A stretch of 64,000 bases of DNA from Agrobacterium albertimagni AOL15 (GCF_000300855.1 NZ_ALJF01000002.1:62001-126000); one strand, 5' to 3'. Numbered from the stretch's first letter, positions 29,101 to 37,420 are shown. The notes: generated from the letters alone by a model not told the origin. Program-made: numbers and translations.

Positions 29101-30958
29101 CAACCTGTGTCGCATGCTGCTTGATGTCGAAGTTCACCCCATCTGGAACCTGCAGTTCCATATCGTGGAGAACGATGACACGCTGCGCGTCGTCGGAGCG
29201 ACCGATGCCGATGTCGAAGGTGCGTTCGCTGATCACCCGGAATCCGAGGTTTTCGAGCAGAGGCACACGACGGGATAGGGGAAGATGATCACTCACATGG
29301 AAGATCTTGAGGTAGAGAAGCGGGCCGCGCTCATCCGTCACCTGGTGGAATTCGAGCGATAGCGGGGCTCCTGCCATGCAGGCGTTGATGTGCCTGAGAT
29401 CGCTGACCGCCTCTTCCGGGGTAAAGGCTTCCTCGAATGCCTGACCCACTTCGAGCGTCGGAGCACCTTTGCCGGCAAGGGCAGCAAAACGATCCGTCCA
29501 GCGCGCGGTGATCTGGCGCACCGCCTCTTCAAGCGCCGCCTGGGGGATTTGAGGTGTCGCTCCCTCGCGTCGGCCGATGATGATATGCACGCGGGCCACG
29601 CCCCCTTCAGGGAAGGCCGGATAGAAGGCTGAAACATGCCCGTTGTAGACGGACTGGAAGTAGAGGCCGATCTTCTCGCGAACCATCGAATTGTAGTCTT
29701 CGCGGGGCACGTAAACGATCAGCGAGACGAAACGATCGAAATGGTCAATGCGCGGCAACACGCGCACGCGCGGGCGTTCGGAAAGGTCGTTGATCTGTTC
29801 GCAGAACTTCGCCAGCAGGTCGGGCGTGATCTGGAAGAGATCGTCGCGCGGATAATTTTCCAGCGTGTTCTGCAGCATGCGGCCGGAATGGCTGCGGGGG
29901 TCGAAGTCGAAGTGGGAGACGACCTTCTCGACCTTGGCGCGCAGGAGCGGGATCTGATTGACCGAGCGCGTATAGGCGGTGGCTGTAAACAGACCGACGA
30001 TGCGGAGCTCGCCCGCAACCTTGCCGTTTGGACCAAAGCGCTTGATGCCGATGTAATCCATGTAGGCGCGGCGGTGAACGACGGATTTGACATTCGCCTT
30101 GGTGACGATGAGATAGTCGGGACCTTGCAGGAAGGCCAGAATCTCGGGGGTGGTCGTGACCTGGTGCTGCCCTTGGCGAAGCACGCGAACATCGGGGTCC
30201 GAGAGAATGCCGAGGCCGCTGCCCTTCTCGCGCTCGACGGTCGCTTCCGCTCCGTCGCCCGAATAGGTGTATTCGCGCATGCCAAGGAAGGTGAAATTGT
30301 TGTTGCGCAACCACTCGAGGAACGCGACCGCCTCGTCGCGCTCAGCTTCGGTCCGTCCGGCAGACAGATCGCGAAGCTCCGAAAGCGCTGTTTCCAGCAG
30401 ATTCAGCATCGGCTTCCAGTCGGTCGCCGCCATCTTGACCTGCGCCAGGACATTCTGAAGCCGGCGGATCAATTCGGCCGACTGCTCCGCCGAGAGCGGT
30501 GCGAGATGAAGTTGGATGTAGCTGACCTTGATCGCACCTTCCGGATCCGAGTCCGGGTTCGACAGCGAGATGTCACCGCGCGGTGTCACAGCAAGGATAG
30601 GATGAACCGCCATATAGATGTCGCGATAGTGGCTGGTCACCTCGCCCATCAGCGAATCGTAGAGGAAGGACTTGTTGTGGTCGACAATGGAGAGAACGCT
30701 GACTGGAATGCCGTTCGGGCTTACGCCCTCGATGGTATCGATGCTGATATGGGGCATCGTTCGATCCCAAGCCGCAATGTCACGTGCGGCTCTCGACGCC
30801 GATCGTGCCAGCATCGACGCATCGTAGCGATCGAGGTCGTCGTTGCTTGCTCTTCCGAATATGACTTTCAGCGACACATGGGCATCGCCCGTTTCTCGCG
30901 CCATCTGCTCCGCATTTTCCAGCAATTCGTCCCGCTTGCTGAACCCGGTCCTGCCCAT
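26171..30958 (-). CDS. gdhB: NAD-specific glutamate dehydrogenase, 180-kDa class
   Basis: It converts glutamate to 2-oxoglutarate and ammonium with NAD. The protein is 1595 residues, the size of the large GDH class. The catalytic core lies in the second half: GGLRWSDRAQDYRTEVLGL from about residue 798, VPVGAKGGFFPKQLP near 833 with conserved lysines, and a Rossmann region with KVIGEGANLGVTQKGR. The first 700 residues hold the ACT-like/N-terminal regulatory part typical of the class, and the C-terminal 400 the helical domain. The open frame begins eight codons upstream, but ATG 30958 has a strong GGAGGGG ribosome binding site. It diverges from pdxY across an AT-rich spacer. Confidence 0.95.
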   Translation of the reverse strand: MGRTGFSKRDELLENAEQMARETGDAHVSLKVIFGRASNDDLDRYDASMLARSASRAARDIAAWDRTMPHISIDTIEGVSPNGIPVSVLSIVDHNKSFLYDSLMGEVTSHYRDIYMAVHPILAVTPRGDISLSNPDSDPEGAIKVSYIQLHLAPLSAEQSAELIRRLQNVLAQVKMAATDWKPMLNLLETALSELRDLSAGRTEAERDEAVAFLEWLRNNNFTFLGMREYTYSGDGAEATVEREKGSGLGILSDPDVRVLRQGQHQVTTTPEILAFLQGPDYLIVTKANVKSVVHRRAYMDYIGIKRFGPNGKVAGELRIVGLFTATAYTRSVNQIPLLRAKVEKVVSHFDFDPRSHSGRMLQNTLENYPRDDLFQITPDLLAKFCEQINDLSERPRVRVLPRIDHFDRFVSLIVYVPREDYNSMVREKIGLYFQSVYNGHVSAFYPAFPEGGVARVHIIIGRREGATPQIPQAALEEAVRQITARWTDRFAALAGKGAPTLEVGQAFEEAFTPEEAVSDLRHINACMAGAPLSLEFHQVTDERGPLLYLKIFHVSDHLPLSRRVPLLENLGFRVISERTFDIGIGRSDDAQRVIVLHDMELQVPDGVNFDIKQHATQVEEAFLAAFTGAVDNDPFNRLILAASVTVREASVLRAYAAYLRQAGAVYSLTYMAETLTKHPAIAADLVALFKNRFDVSLAEKSRKSRHAELLGALESKLNDVKILDEDRIVRRYINAIEATLRTNFYQKGYQQSDRPMLAFKFDPHKLEGLPEPRPFREIFIYGVEVEGVHLRFGKVARGGLRWSDRAQDYRTEVLGLVKAQQVKNAVIVPVGAKGGFFPKQLPPATNREAWFAAGTEAYKTYIRTLLSITDNIVAGDIVPPADTLRPDGDDPYFVVAADKGTATFSDTANGLAQEAGFWLDDAFASGGSAGYDHKKMGITARGAWETVKRHFREIDTDIQTTPFTVAGVGDMSGDVFGNGMLLSEKIRLIAAFDHRDIFIDPNPDPATSFAERKRMFNLPRSSWQDYDRSTLSAGAMIISRAEKSVKLTPEAAAAIGLETTTATPMDIMTAILKAPVDLLWFGGIGTYIKAAAETDAEVGDRANDAIRVNAADVRAKVIGEGANLGVTQKGRIAYALNGGRCNSDAIDNSAGVNSSDVEVNIKIALSPAMLEGRLPREKRNVLLAEMTDEVADLVLRNNYLQSLSISLTEAKGAGNREELSRLMDYLEGMGRLNRKVETLPDSAAVAERYVSGKALTRPEIGVLLSYAKIVLFDQLIDSDLPDDSYCEATLFNYFPAAMRDSFASDIAGHRLRREIIATVLANHAINRGGPGFVVSVCDATGSSPDTVVKAALVTREALGLTPLWDKIDALDAQIPGQTQNRLYAIISDIYAAMTRLLIDTGYVKGSIGDAVAQLKAAVTSASPVFKKTVPTALRQHFDDQITALIEAGAPQALAAEVVNLQTMQLLPEILQIAERTGADFAGAMRGFFAVSEAFRIGRIIENAGRIQTTDHYDSLALTRSLDRIGQARRQIVCVALTSHGKELQPVQAWIATDRNRVERIGKELASIVDSGEPSISKLAVAAGLLGDLAQDHVR

Positions 30959-30977
30959 GTACCCCTCCGTAAATCGC

Positions 30978-31007
30978 GCCATTGCGCGTAATCTTCACGC
31001 AAATGGC
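30978..31007 (-). promoter_or_regulatory. Inverted repeat upstream of gdhB
   Basis: GCCATTGCG and CGCAAATGGC form arms of nine paired bases with one bulged base, around 11 bases. It lies just upstream of the GGAGGGG ribosome binding site of gdhB. It could be an operator or a leader hairpin; the sequence does not decide. Confidence 0.35.
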
Positions 31008-31145
31008 TTGCAAAAGTATGTATGGAACAGAAATACGAAAAAATCAGGCGAAAATATGCGGTCAAATTCATAAAATTCAGGAAATTTTTGCATCAGATGG
31101 TGCTTTGCCAGTTCGATTGCCGGGTGAGAAAGCGAATCACATAAA

Positions 31146-32030
31146 ATGCGCGAAAAGAGCAAGGGTGCCGTCATCGTCATCTCAAGCCATGTTGTCCGTG
31201 GATCCGTCGGCAACAGAGCCGCCGTGTTCGCCCTGGAAGTCCTGGGGCGGCCGGTCTGGGCGCTTCCAACGATCGTGCTTCCCTGGCATCCGGGACATGG
31301 TCCTGCGACGCGTCTGCGATTTCCCGACGACGACTTCGACCAGGCGATCGATGATCTGATCAGGGCGCCATGGTTGGGTGAGGTCTCGGCAGTCTTGTCT
31401 GGGTACTTCGGCAGCGCCCGCCAGCCAGCCGCTATCGCCCGTCTCGTCGAGGCTGCCAAACAGAAAAATCCGGATCTGATCTATGTCTGCGACCCCGTGA
31501 TCGGCGATCTCGGAGGGCTTTACGTTCCAGTCGAAACCGCAACGGCCATCCGAGACCGGCTCATTCCGCTTGCCGATCTCGCGACACCCAATCGCTATGA
31601 ACTGCAGTGGCTGGCAGGGCGCGAGCTGCCAAGCAACCAGGCCATCATTGAAGCGGCGGGCGATCTCGGACCGAAACGCATGCTGGTCACCTCCGCGGTG
31701 CCAATGATGGCCAAGGGGACGGGAAACCTCCTGCTGAGTGGCCGATCGGCTCTGCTTGCCGAACACCGGCTTATCGACAATCCGCCAAATGGGTTGGGTG
31801 ATCTTCTCGCCGCCGTCTTTCTGGCACGTCTTCTCGAAGGCTTGGACGAAGAAAAGGCGCTGCAACTGGCGACGGCCAGTGTCTTTGAAATTCTCGCGCA
31901 GACAGCCAAGCGCGGCAGTGACGAACTGACCCTGGAGAGCGACGCCTCCAGTCTCTCGACGCCCATGGCCATGGTACAGATGCGCCGCCTGCTGCATCCT
32001 GCCCCGCGCAAGCCCAGCACCCGGCCCTGA
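31146..32030 (+). CDS. pdxY: Pyridoxal kinase PdxY
   Basis: A ribokinase-fold kinase that phosphorylates pyridoxal in PLP salvage. The 294-residue protein has the conserved start VIVISSHVVRGSVGNRAA, YVCDPVIGD (residues 113-121), TPNRYE, and the anion-hole/catalytic NPPNGLGDLLAA with Asp219 as the likely base. The C-terminal tail is proline-rich and variable. The gene stands alone between gdhB (divergent) and a carbonic anhydrase gene 65 bases downstream. PLP is the cofactor of many enzymes of the amino-nitrogen metabolism represented here, but no operon links are visible. Confidence 0.93.
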   Translation: MREKSKGAVIVISSHVVRGSVGNRAAVFALEVLGRPVWALPTIVLPWHPGHGPATRLRFPDDDFDQAIDDLIRAPWLGEVSAVLSGYFGSARQPAAIARLVEAAKQKNPDLIYVCDPVIGDLGGLYVPVETATAIRDRLIPLADLATPNRYELQWLAGRELPSNQAIIEAAGDLGPKRMLVTSAVPMMAKGTGNLLLSGRSALLAEHRLIDNPPNGLGDLLAAVFLARLLEGLDEEKALQLATASVFEILAQTAKRGSDELTLESDASSLSTPMAMVQMRRLLHPAPRKPSTRP

Positions 32031-32095
32031 TTTCCCAGGCAATTCTGTGGCTGCAATCAGTTGCCAGGGTCGTTCACGCGCTGTAATCGGTAGCA

Positions 32096-32749
32096 ATGAG
32101 CCATTTTCCATCCGCACTTCTCAACGGCTATCGCAATTTCATGAGCGGCCGGTATCACGATCAGCGTGATCGCTACCGTGCGCTCGCCGAGCAGGGGCAA
32201 AAGCCCAATACGCTGGTGATTGCGTGCTGCGATTCCCGGGCCGCGCCCGAGGTGATCTTTGATTCCATTCCGGGCGAGCTCTTCGTCGTCCGCAATGTCG
32301 CCAATATGGTGCCGCCCTACGAGCCGGACGGCCAGTACCACTCGACCTCGGCCGCCCTTGAATTCGCCGTTCAGGCGCTGCGTGTGCAGGACATTATCGT
32401 GATGGGCCATGGGCGATGCGGCGGTATTCGTGCAGCCCTTGACCCGAACGCAGAGCCGCTCTCGCCGGGCGATTTCATCGGCAAGTGGATGAACCTCGTC
32501 GCGCCCGCTGCCGAGCAGATCCAGGGCAACTCGACCATGACCCCCGCCGAGCGGCAGACGGCGCTTGAGCGCATCTCCATCCGCAATTCGATTGCCAATC
32601 TGCGGACATTCCCGTATGTGAAGATCCTCGAGGAGCGCGGCAAACTGCGCATCCACGGTGCTTGGTTCGACATCAGCAATGGGGAATTGTGGGTCATGGA
32701 CCCGAAGACCAAGGACTTCGAACGGCTCGGGGCAGAGCCGAACAGCTGA
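32096..32749 (+). CDS. Beta-class carbonic anhydrase
   Basis: It interconverts CO2 and bicarbonate. The 217-residue protein shows all zinc ligands and catalytic residues of the beta class: Cys45-Asp46-x-Arg48 in CCDSR, and His105-x-x-Cys108 in HGRCGG. There is no signal peptide, so it is cytoplasmic. Transcription may continue from pdxY, since only 65 bases without an obvious terminator separate them. It converges on the lytic transglycosylase gene with a shared hairpin between. Confidence 0.95.
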   Translation: MSHFPSALLNGYRNFMSGRYHDQRDRYRALAEQGQKPNTLVIACCDSRAAPEVIFDSIPGELFVVRNVANMVPPYEPDGQYHSTSAALEFAVQALRVQDIIVMGHGRCGGIRAALDPNAEPLSPGDFIGKWMNLVAPAAEQIQGNSTMTPAERQTALERISIRNSIANLRTFPYVKILEERGKLRIHGAWFDISNGELWVMDPKTKDFERLGAEPNS

Positions 32750-32784
32750 TCACCCGGTCAGGCGCTTGCATCACCTGAAATGCG

Positions 32785-32809
32785 AAACGGCGGCCCGTGG
32801 CCGCCGTTT
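32785..32809. terminator. Bidirectional terminator hairpin
   Basis: A perfect 11-base stem (AAACGGCGGCC, loop CGT, GGCCGCCGTTT) lies between the convergent carbonic anhydrase and lytic transglycosylase genes. The A and T ends of the arms and the T-rich flank (GCTTGTC) make it plausible in both directions. Confidence 0.7.
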
Positions 32810-32818
32810 GCTTGTCGA

Positions 32819-33640
32819 TTATTCGGCGTCGATCCGCGCGCCGATATAGGCAATTGCCTGCTGGTAGACGCCCGCGGCATTCCAGCCCTGGATGGCGGCG
32901 TAGTTCGGCTCACCCTGCTGATAGCCGGCTCCTGGCTGCCAGCCATGGCCGCGCAAAAAGTTTGCGGTCGATGCAAGAGCGTCGGCGCGCGAACGGACCA
33001 TGTCGATATGGCCATCGCCGTCACCGTCGACGCCGTAGCGAATGACGTTGCGCGGGAGAAACTGTGTCTGGCCGATTTCGCCGTGGGCTGCGCCCTTGGC
33101 GTTCACGTCGAGGTTGCCGGCCTGAACGAGTTCCAGCGCGGCGTAGAACTGGTCGGTGAAGAAGGCGCTGCGGCGGCAATCGAAGGCGAGCGTGGCGACG
33201 GCCGAGAGGGTGTGCTCCTTGCCGAGGAATGAGCCGAAACCGGTCTCCATGCCCCAGATGGCGATCAGCGGACCGGCCGGGACGCCATACCGCTGTTCAA
33301 GGCGCGCGAAGAGAGCGGCGTTGTTCTTCTTCATCGTCTTGCCGCGGTTGATGATGGTCTGCCCGCCGCGCTTCTGCATGAACTGGTCGAAGGACAGCTT
33401 GAAGCTCTTCTGACCGCGGTCGGCACTGATCGTGCTGCGGCTATAGCTGACCGTAGAGAAAACCCTGTCGAGCATGCGTGGGCTGAAGCCCTGGGCGGCG
33501 GCCTGCTGCTTGAAGGCGGAGCTCCATTCTTCAAAGCCAGCGGAGGTGTTGCTGCAAGCAGCGGCGGCGGCCTGTTGCGTGCCGGCGAACAGCGCGACGA
33601 CGGAAACGAGAGCTGCCGACAAAGTGGATGTCAGTCGCAT
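32819..33640 (-). CDS. Lytic murein transglycosylase, MltB-like
   Basis: It should cleave peptidoglycan to 1,6-anhydromuropeptides in the periplasm. The 273-residue protein has a signal peptide (hydrophobic residues 6-20, AAAAA cleavage region near 28; no lipobox), then the SLT_2 catalytic domain with YGVPAGPLIAIWGMETGFG, where Glu132 is the expected catalytic acid, plus GEIGQTQFLP and DGDGHIDMVRS. It lacks the C-terminal peptidoglycan-binding domain that larger MltB-type proteins carry. Transcribed alone, from a 180-base upstream region shared with the end of asd. Confidence 0.92.
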   Translation of the reverse strand: MRLTSTLSAALVSVVALFAGTQQAAAAACSNTSAGFEEWSSAFKQQAAAQGFSPRMLDRVFSTVSYSRSTISADRGQKSFKLSFDQFMQKRGGQTIINRGKTMKKNNAALFARLEQRYGVPAGPLIAIWGMETGFGSFLGKEHTLSAVATLAFDCRRSAFFTDQFYAALELVQAGNLDVNAKGAAHGEIGQTQFLPRNVIRYGVDGDGDGHIDMVRSRADALASTANFLRGHGWQPGAGYQQGEPNYAAIQGWNAAGVYQQAIAYIGARIDAE

Positions 33641-33778
33641 TGAAGCCTCATAACGGACTGTGGAAGGGGGCGATTCGGCCGCACCATGCCAGTGAAAGAT
33701 GACTCTGTCATCTGTCGTAAGCTAATGTAGGGCCGCGAAGGTCTCAAATCGGATCACTTTCAGCTGAAAGCGTCCTGC

Positions 33779-33808
33779 GAGGCTTCCCGCTTTCATTCGG
33801 GAAGCCTC
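33779..33808 (-). terminator. Hairpin downstream of asd
   Basis: Perfect 11-base arms (GAGGCTTCCCG and its complement) with an 8-base loop begin 12 bases after the asd stop codon. There is no long T-run on the minus strand, so it may be a weak terminator or an mRNA-stabilising 3' hairpin. Confidence 0.55.
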
Positions 33809-33820
33809 TGCTTTGATAAA

Positions 33821-34852
33821 TCAAGCGGCCGCGCGGGGCTTGATCAAGCCGCGATTGACGAGCAGCTCGGCAATCTGGATGGCGTTGAGGGCTGCACCCT
33901 TGCGCAGGTTGTCGGAGACGACCCACATGTTGAGACCGTTCTCCACCGTCGCATCCTCGCGGATACGCGAGATGTAGGTGGCGTCTTCGCCGGCGCATTC
34001 AACGGGGGTGATGTAGCCGCCGTTTTCATGCTTGTCGATGACAAGGCAACCCGGGGCATCGCGCAGGATGTCGCGCGCCTGGTCTGCGGTGATCTCGTTC
34101 TCGAACTCTATGTTGACGGATTCCGAATGGCCAATGAAGACCGGTACGCGCACGGCCGTGCAGGTCACCTTGATCTTCGGGTCGAGCATCTTCTTCGTCT
34201 CGGCCAGAACCTTCCACTCTTCCTTCGTATAGCCGTCTTCCATGAAGCTATCGATGTGCGGAATGACGTTGAAGGCGATACGCTTGGTGAACTTCTTCGA
34301 CTCTACCGGATCGGCGACGAAAACGGCGCGGGTCTGCGTGAACAGTTCGTCCATGCCTTCCTTGCCGGCGCCGGAAACCGACTGGTAGGTCGAGACCACG
34401 ACGCGCTTAATCTTGGCCACGTCATGAAGCGGCTTCAGGGCCACGACGAGCTGGGCGGTCGAGCAGTTCGGATTGGCGATGATGTTGCGCTTCTTGAAAT
34501 CGACAATGGCGTCCGGATTGACTTCCGGAACGATCAGCGGAACCTCGGAGTCGTAGCGCCAGGCCGAGGAGTTGTCGATGACAACGCAGCCCTGCGCGCC
34601 GATCTTCGGCGACCACTTCTGCGAAATCGTGCCACCGGCCGACATCAGGCAAATGTCCGTATCGGAGAAATCGTAGTTCTCGAGGTTGGAAACCTTCAGG
34701 ACCTTGTCACCGAAGGAGACTTCCGTGCCCTGTGAACGCGCCGATGCGAGTGCCACGACTTCCGATGCCGGAAAACCGCGTTCGGAGAGGATGTTCAGCA
34801 TTTCGCGCCCGACATTGCCGGTTGCGCCTACGACTGCAATCTTGAAACCCAT
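33821..34852 (-). CDS. asd: Aspartate-semialdehyde dehydrogenase
   Basis: Asd reduces aspartyl phosphate to aspartate semialdehyde, the branch point to lysine/diaminopimelate, threonine and methionine. The 344-residue protein has the NADP-binding VVGATGNVGREML start, the catalytic Cys130 in ANPNCSTAQLV, and GHSESVNIEF with the substrate-binding region. The open frame continues over 100 codons upstream, but the ATG at 34852 with AGAGAG upstream gives the normal N-terminus. dapF at 59-60 kb is a later enzyme of the diaminopimelate route. The 410-base region upstream is otherwise empty and probably holds the promoter. Confidence 0.96.
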   Translation of the reverse strand: MGFKIAVVGATGNVGREMLNILSERGFPASEVVALASARSQGTEVSFGDKVLKVSNLENYDFSDTDICLMSAGGTISQKWSPKIGAQGCVVIDNSSAWRYDSEVPLIVPEVNPDAIVDFKKRNIIANPNCSTAQLVVALKPLHDVAKIKRVVVSTYQSVSGAGKEGMDELFTQTRAVFVADPVESKKFTKRIAFNVIPHIDSFMEDGYTKEEWKVLAETKKMLDPKIKVTCTAVRVPVFIGHSESVNIEFENEITADQARDILRDAPGCLVIDKHENGGYITPVECAGEDATYISRIREDATVENGLNMWVVSDNLRKGAALNAIQIAELLVNRGLIKPRAAA

Positions 34853-35262
34853 GTCTATGCTCTCTTTCTGTCTCTCCGCGGATGGTGAGGGGGAAGTTCG
34901 CGAAAAGACGCAACCTTCCTTGTCCCCGGCCGTGCCGGGGAGAGAGCGGTGGCCGAAGACGTCAGACGGTTTTCGTCGTCGTTTTGGCCTTGGTCGTGGA
35001 TGCAAGAGAAAGGCATGCGCCACCGGCAGCAGACTGCTGCAGGAGGTGGAAGACCGCAAAGGGTTGCCCGAAAGCGTGCATGGACCGAATTCCTCTTCGC
35101 GGCGAGGAATTACAAGGTTTTCAGCACGAGTCAAGCCGACTGACCGCCAGCTCAGGCGAAAAGCGAAGGCCATCTCGGTGACGGCGATGTCACCATGACA
35201 CGCCGGCGCTTGTCTCGCCTCTCCGCGCGTGGATAAAGAAGGAGATTGACCGGAGTAATTGC
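34853..35262. other. 410-base intergenic region between asd and the GNAT gene
   Basis: No open frame here has family features; those that cross it are extensions of asd or antisense frames. The only marked structure is at 35020-35049: outer arms CCACC/GGTGG around the palindrome GCAGCAGACTGCTGC. The end before 35263 has a purine-rich GAAGGAGATTG that could serve the GNAT gene. It should contain divergent promoters for asd and the GNAT gene, but I cannot place them with confidence. Confidence 0.5.
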
Positions 35263-35814
35263 ATGAATCTCGAAATTCGCGATCTGACCCCTGATGACCT
35301 TTCGCAGGTGACTGCGATCTACGCGGACGCTGTGGTCAATGGAACCGCGAGCTATGAGCTCGTTGCGCCGGATCTCGACGAAATGTCGGCGAGATTTGCC
35401 GCCCTCAAGGTCAAGGGCTATCCGTACCTCGCCGCCATCAACGAACAGGGATCGCTTGCCGGTTATGCCTATGCTTCGGCTTTCAGAACCCGACCCGCCT
35501 ATCGTTGGCTCGTCGAAGATTCGATCTACATCGCACCCGCCGCCCGTGGCCGCGGTGTCGGCAAGGCCCTGCTGAGGGAATTGCTGATCCAGTGCGAGAA
35601 GCTGGGCTTTCGCCAGATGGTCGCCGTCATCGGCGGTGCGAGCGAGGCGTCCATGGCCGTGCACCGCAGTTGTGGCTTCGAGCCCGCCGGACGGCTGGTG
35701 GGTACCGGTTTCAAGCATGATCTGTGGCTCGACACCGTCTTCATGCAGAAAGCGCTTGGCGAGGGCAATTCGACCATGCCGGATCTGTCCAGCTATCCCG
35801 GCACGATGCCCTGA
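35263..35814 (+). CDS. GNAT family N-acetyltransferase, phosphinothricin acetyltransferase-like
   Basis: A 183-residue single-domain GNAT enzyme. The acetyl-CoA pyrophosphate loop is ARGRGVGKALL (about residues 92-102), preceded by the beta-4 strand VEDSIYIAP; the N-terminal IRDLTPDDLSQVTAIYADAV and the VNGTASYELVAP segment are typical of the Pat/Bar-MnaT branch, which acetylates phosphinothricin, methionine sulfoximine or similar amino acid analogues. Native substrate is unknown. It ends three bases before the stop codon of the convergent DUF2794 gene. Confidence 0.85.
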   Translation: MNLEIRDLTPDDLSQVTAIYADAVVNGTASYELVAPDLDEMSARFAALKVKGYPYLAAINEQGSLAGYAYASAFRTRPAYRWLVEDSIYIAPAARGRGVGKALLRELLIQCEKLGFRQMVAVIGGASEASMAVHRSCGFEPAGRLVGTGFKHDLWLDTVFMQKALGEGNSTMPDLSSYPGTMP

Positions 35815-35817
35815 TCG

Positions 35818-36219
35818 TCAGTCGAGGGCTTTCAGCGCCTTGTCGAAAACCTTGAGGACCTGTCGCAGATCGTGACCGCGCTTCAGGATCCGGCCATCCG
35901 TGGCCGCAACCGAAAAGGCGCCTTGCTTGGCGGCAAGCTTCGGGTTCTTTTCGATCCGGTAGAGCGGATATTCACCTGACCGTTTGAAGACGGAAAAGAC
36001 CGCGCGATCCTTGAGGTGATCGATCGCATAGTCGCGCCATTCACCCTCGCCGACCATGCGGCCATAGATCCAGAGGATCGCGTCCAGTTCGCGGCGATGG
36101 AACGTGACGGGAAGAGGATCGAGGGATTGTCTGTAGATGCCGAGATCAACCACGCCGGTGGCGCTTTTCTCGGTTCCCTCGTCTTCGCGGCGCTGCCCTT
36201 CCGGCTGCTCTGTCATCAA
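35818..36219 (-). CDS. DUF2794 family protein
   Basis: A 133-residue cytoplasmic protein of the alphaproteobacterial DUF2794 family. Features are the VTFHRRELDAILWIYGRMVGEGEWRDYAIDHL core (about residues 39-70), a following AVFSVFKRSGEYPLYRIEK strand region and a charged, probably disordered N-terminal 25 residues. No catalytic motif is visible and no function is established. Starts at Met1 or Met2. It is followed by the GNAT gene on the opposite strand and preceded by gbpR with a 91-base gap, probably a separate transcript. Confidence 0.82.
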   Translation of the reverse strand: MMTEQPEGQRREDEGTEKSATGVVDLGIYRQSLDPLPVTFHRRELDAILWIYGRMVGEGEWRDYAIDHLKDRAVFSVFKRSGEYPLYRIEKNPKLAAKQGAFSVAATDGRILKRGHDLRQVLKVFDKALKALD

Positions 36220-36310
36220 TGCTCCATGAGCTGCGATTCATGACGGCTGGGTGACAGTGTGCCTGACATGCCCGAAATTGCAAGCTTATCGGGGTCCCGC
36301 GACCATGGTC

Positions 36311-37249
36311 TCAGCGCCCCCTGCTGAGGAACCGACTGAGCAGCAGCTCACGCAGCCTTGCGGCGATCGGCGACAAACGTTTGCCGCTCAGGGTGATCAG
36401 ATGATAGGGCGTCACTTCGATCGGCGTATCGAGTTTGAGCGTGGTCAGGTCGCCGACGGGGGTCTGTCGACAGAGTAGATCGGCGACTTCACGCGACATC
36501 GGAGCGATCGCGTTGGACGAGGCGAGCATCGCGATCATGACCAGAAGAGATGTGGTGTTGACGATGTTGCGCGGGATTGGGGCACCTTCCTCGATGAAGA
36601 CATTTTCCACCGCCTGGCGCAGCGGGGTGCCGGGCGCCTGCATGACCCAGGGGAAATGGGCCATGTCCGAGATGTTGAGTCGGTCCACGTTGACCAGCGG
36701 ATGACTGCGGTGCACGACGATCTCGACCTCTTCCATGGTCGCGCCGTCGACATGGAACTGCCGCGCGTCGATGCCGGACGGGATGCGCCCGAGAACGAAG
36801 TCGTATTGGCCTGACAGAAGATCGCGGATCATCTCGCCGCTCGGTGCAACGTCGACATGGATATCGACGGTGGAGGCTTCAGCCTTCAACGCGCGGATGG
36901 CAGGCACGACGTAACCGACTGCGCCGCCGGTGACGGCGCCGATCCTGACCTTTCCCGTCAAGCCGCGCTGAATGGCTTCGACCTCGCGGGCAGCTTCGCG
37001 CATTTCCTCCAGCACGTTCTGAGCCCGGCGGGCGAGTGCGCTGCCGACGGCCGTCGGCTCCATGCCTTTCGGTGTGCGGACGAAAATTGGTGACCCGACA
37101 TAGCGTTCGATTTCGCCCAGCATGCGGGAAGCCGCAGGCTGCGTCAGCGCAAGTTCCTGAGCGGCCAAGCTTAATTGTCCGTGCTCGGAGATCGAGCGGA
37201 TCAGGTTCAGATGCTTTGGTTGCAATCGGTGGACATGAAATTCGGCCAT
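36311..37249 (-). CDS. gbpR: LysR-type regulator GbpR (galactose-binding protein regulator)
   Basis: In Agrobacterium GbpR controls the adjacent chvE gene in response to sugars. This 312-residue protein has an N-terminal winged helix-turn-helix (LSLAAQELALTQPAASRMLGEIE segment, about residues 24-46) and a LysR substrate-binding domain (GKVRIGAVTGGAVGYVVPAI and onward). Divergence from chvE and the conserved neighbourhood identify it. The frame opens six codons upstream; MAEFHVHRLQPKHL at 37249 is the more natural start. The inducer is expected to be L-arabinose, D-galactose or fucose by analogy. Confidence 0.87.
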   Translation of the reverse strand: MAEFHVHRLQPKHLNLIRSISEHGQLSLAAQELALTQPAASRMLGEIERYVGSPIFVRTPKGMEPTAVGSALARRAQNVLEEMREAAREVEAIQRGLTGKVRIGAVTGGAVGYVVPAIRALKAEASTVDIHVDVAPSGEMIRDLLSGQYDFVLGRIPSGIDARQFHVDGATMEEVEIVVHRSHPLVNVDRLNISDMAHFPWVMQAPGTPLRQAVENVFIEEGAPIPRNIVNTTSLLVMIAMLASSNAIAPMSREVADLLCRQTPVGDLTTLKLDTPIEVTPYHLITLSGKRLSPIAARLRELLLSRFLSRGR

Positions 37250-37420
37250 ACAGGATATATCAACCATGGTATGCAGAAAGTCAAAATAATCATTTGATCG
37301 GTATATTGGCCACGATAAGACTCGCCACGGAGCTGGGGGCTGCCCCGTCAGCCGCTCGTTCTTGTTTCAGCGAGTGCCAGGAGGAGCTTGGCCTCGCACG
37401 GTATGACCAGGGAGGTTACC
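37250..37420. promoter_or_regulatory. gbpR-chvE divergent regulatory region
   Basis: This 171-base spacer must hold both promoters. It contains palindromes GATATATC (37254-37261) and ACCATGGT (37263-37270) near gbpR, an AT-rich stretch, and a possible chvE promoter, TTGATC at 37294 and TAAGAC at 37316 with 16 bases between. A strong GGAGG lies before the chvE ATG. The GbpR binding site is not pinned down; the paired palindromes are the best candidate. Confidence 0.45.

Noticed and set aside
26987..29278. A 763-codon antisense frame in gdhB, and similar long antisense frames in rho (660-2216), leuS (9957-11726), prpE (12787-13923), acs (16147-17571) and chvE-gguA (37517-39812)
   Set aside because: All lie opposite well-supported genes, with no family motifs and no ribosome binding sites at their starts. 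They result from codon bias.
34852..35173. N-terminal extension of asd by 107 codons
   Set aside because: The extension is rich in Arg, Ser and Pro with no homology pattern, whereas the ATG at 34852 begins exactly at the NADP-binding fold.
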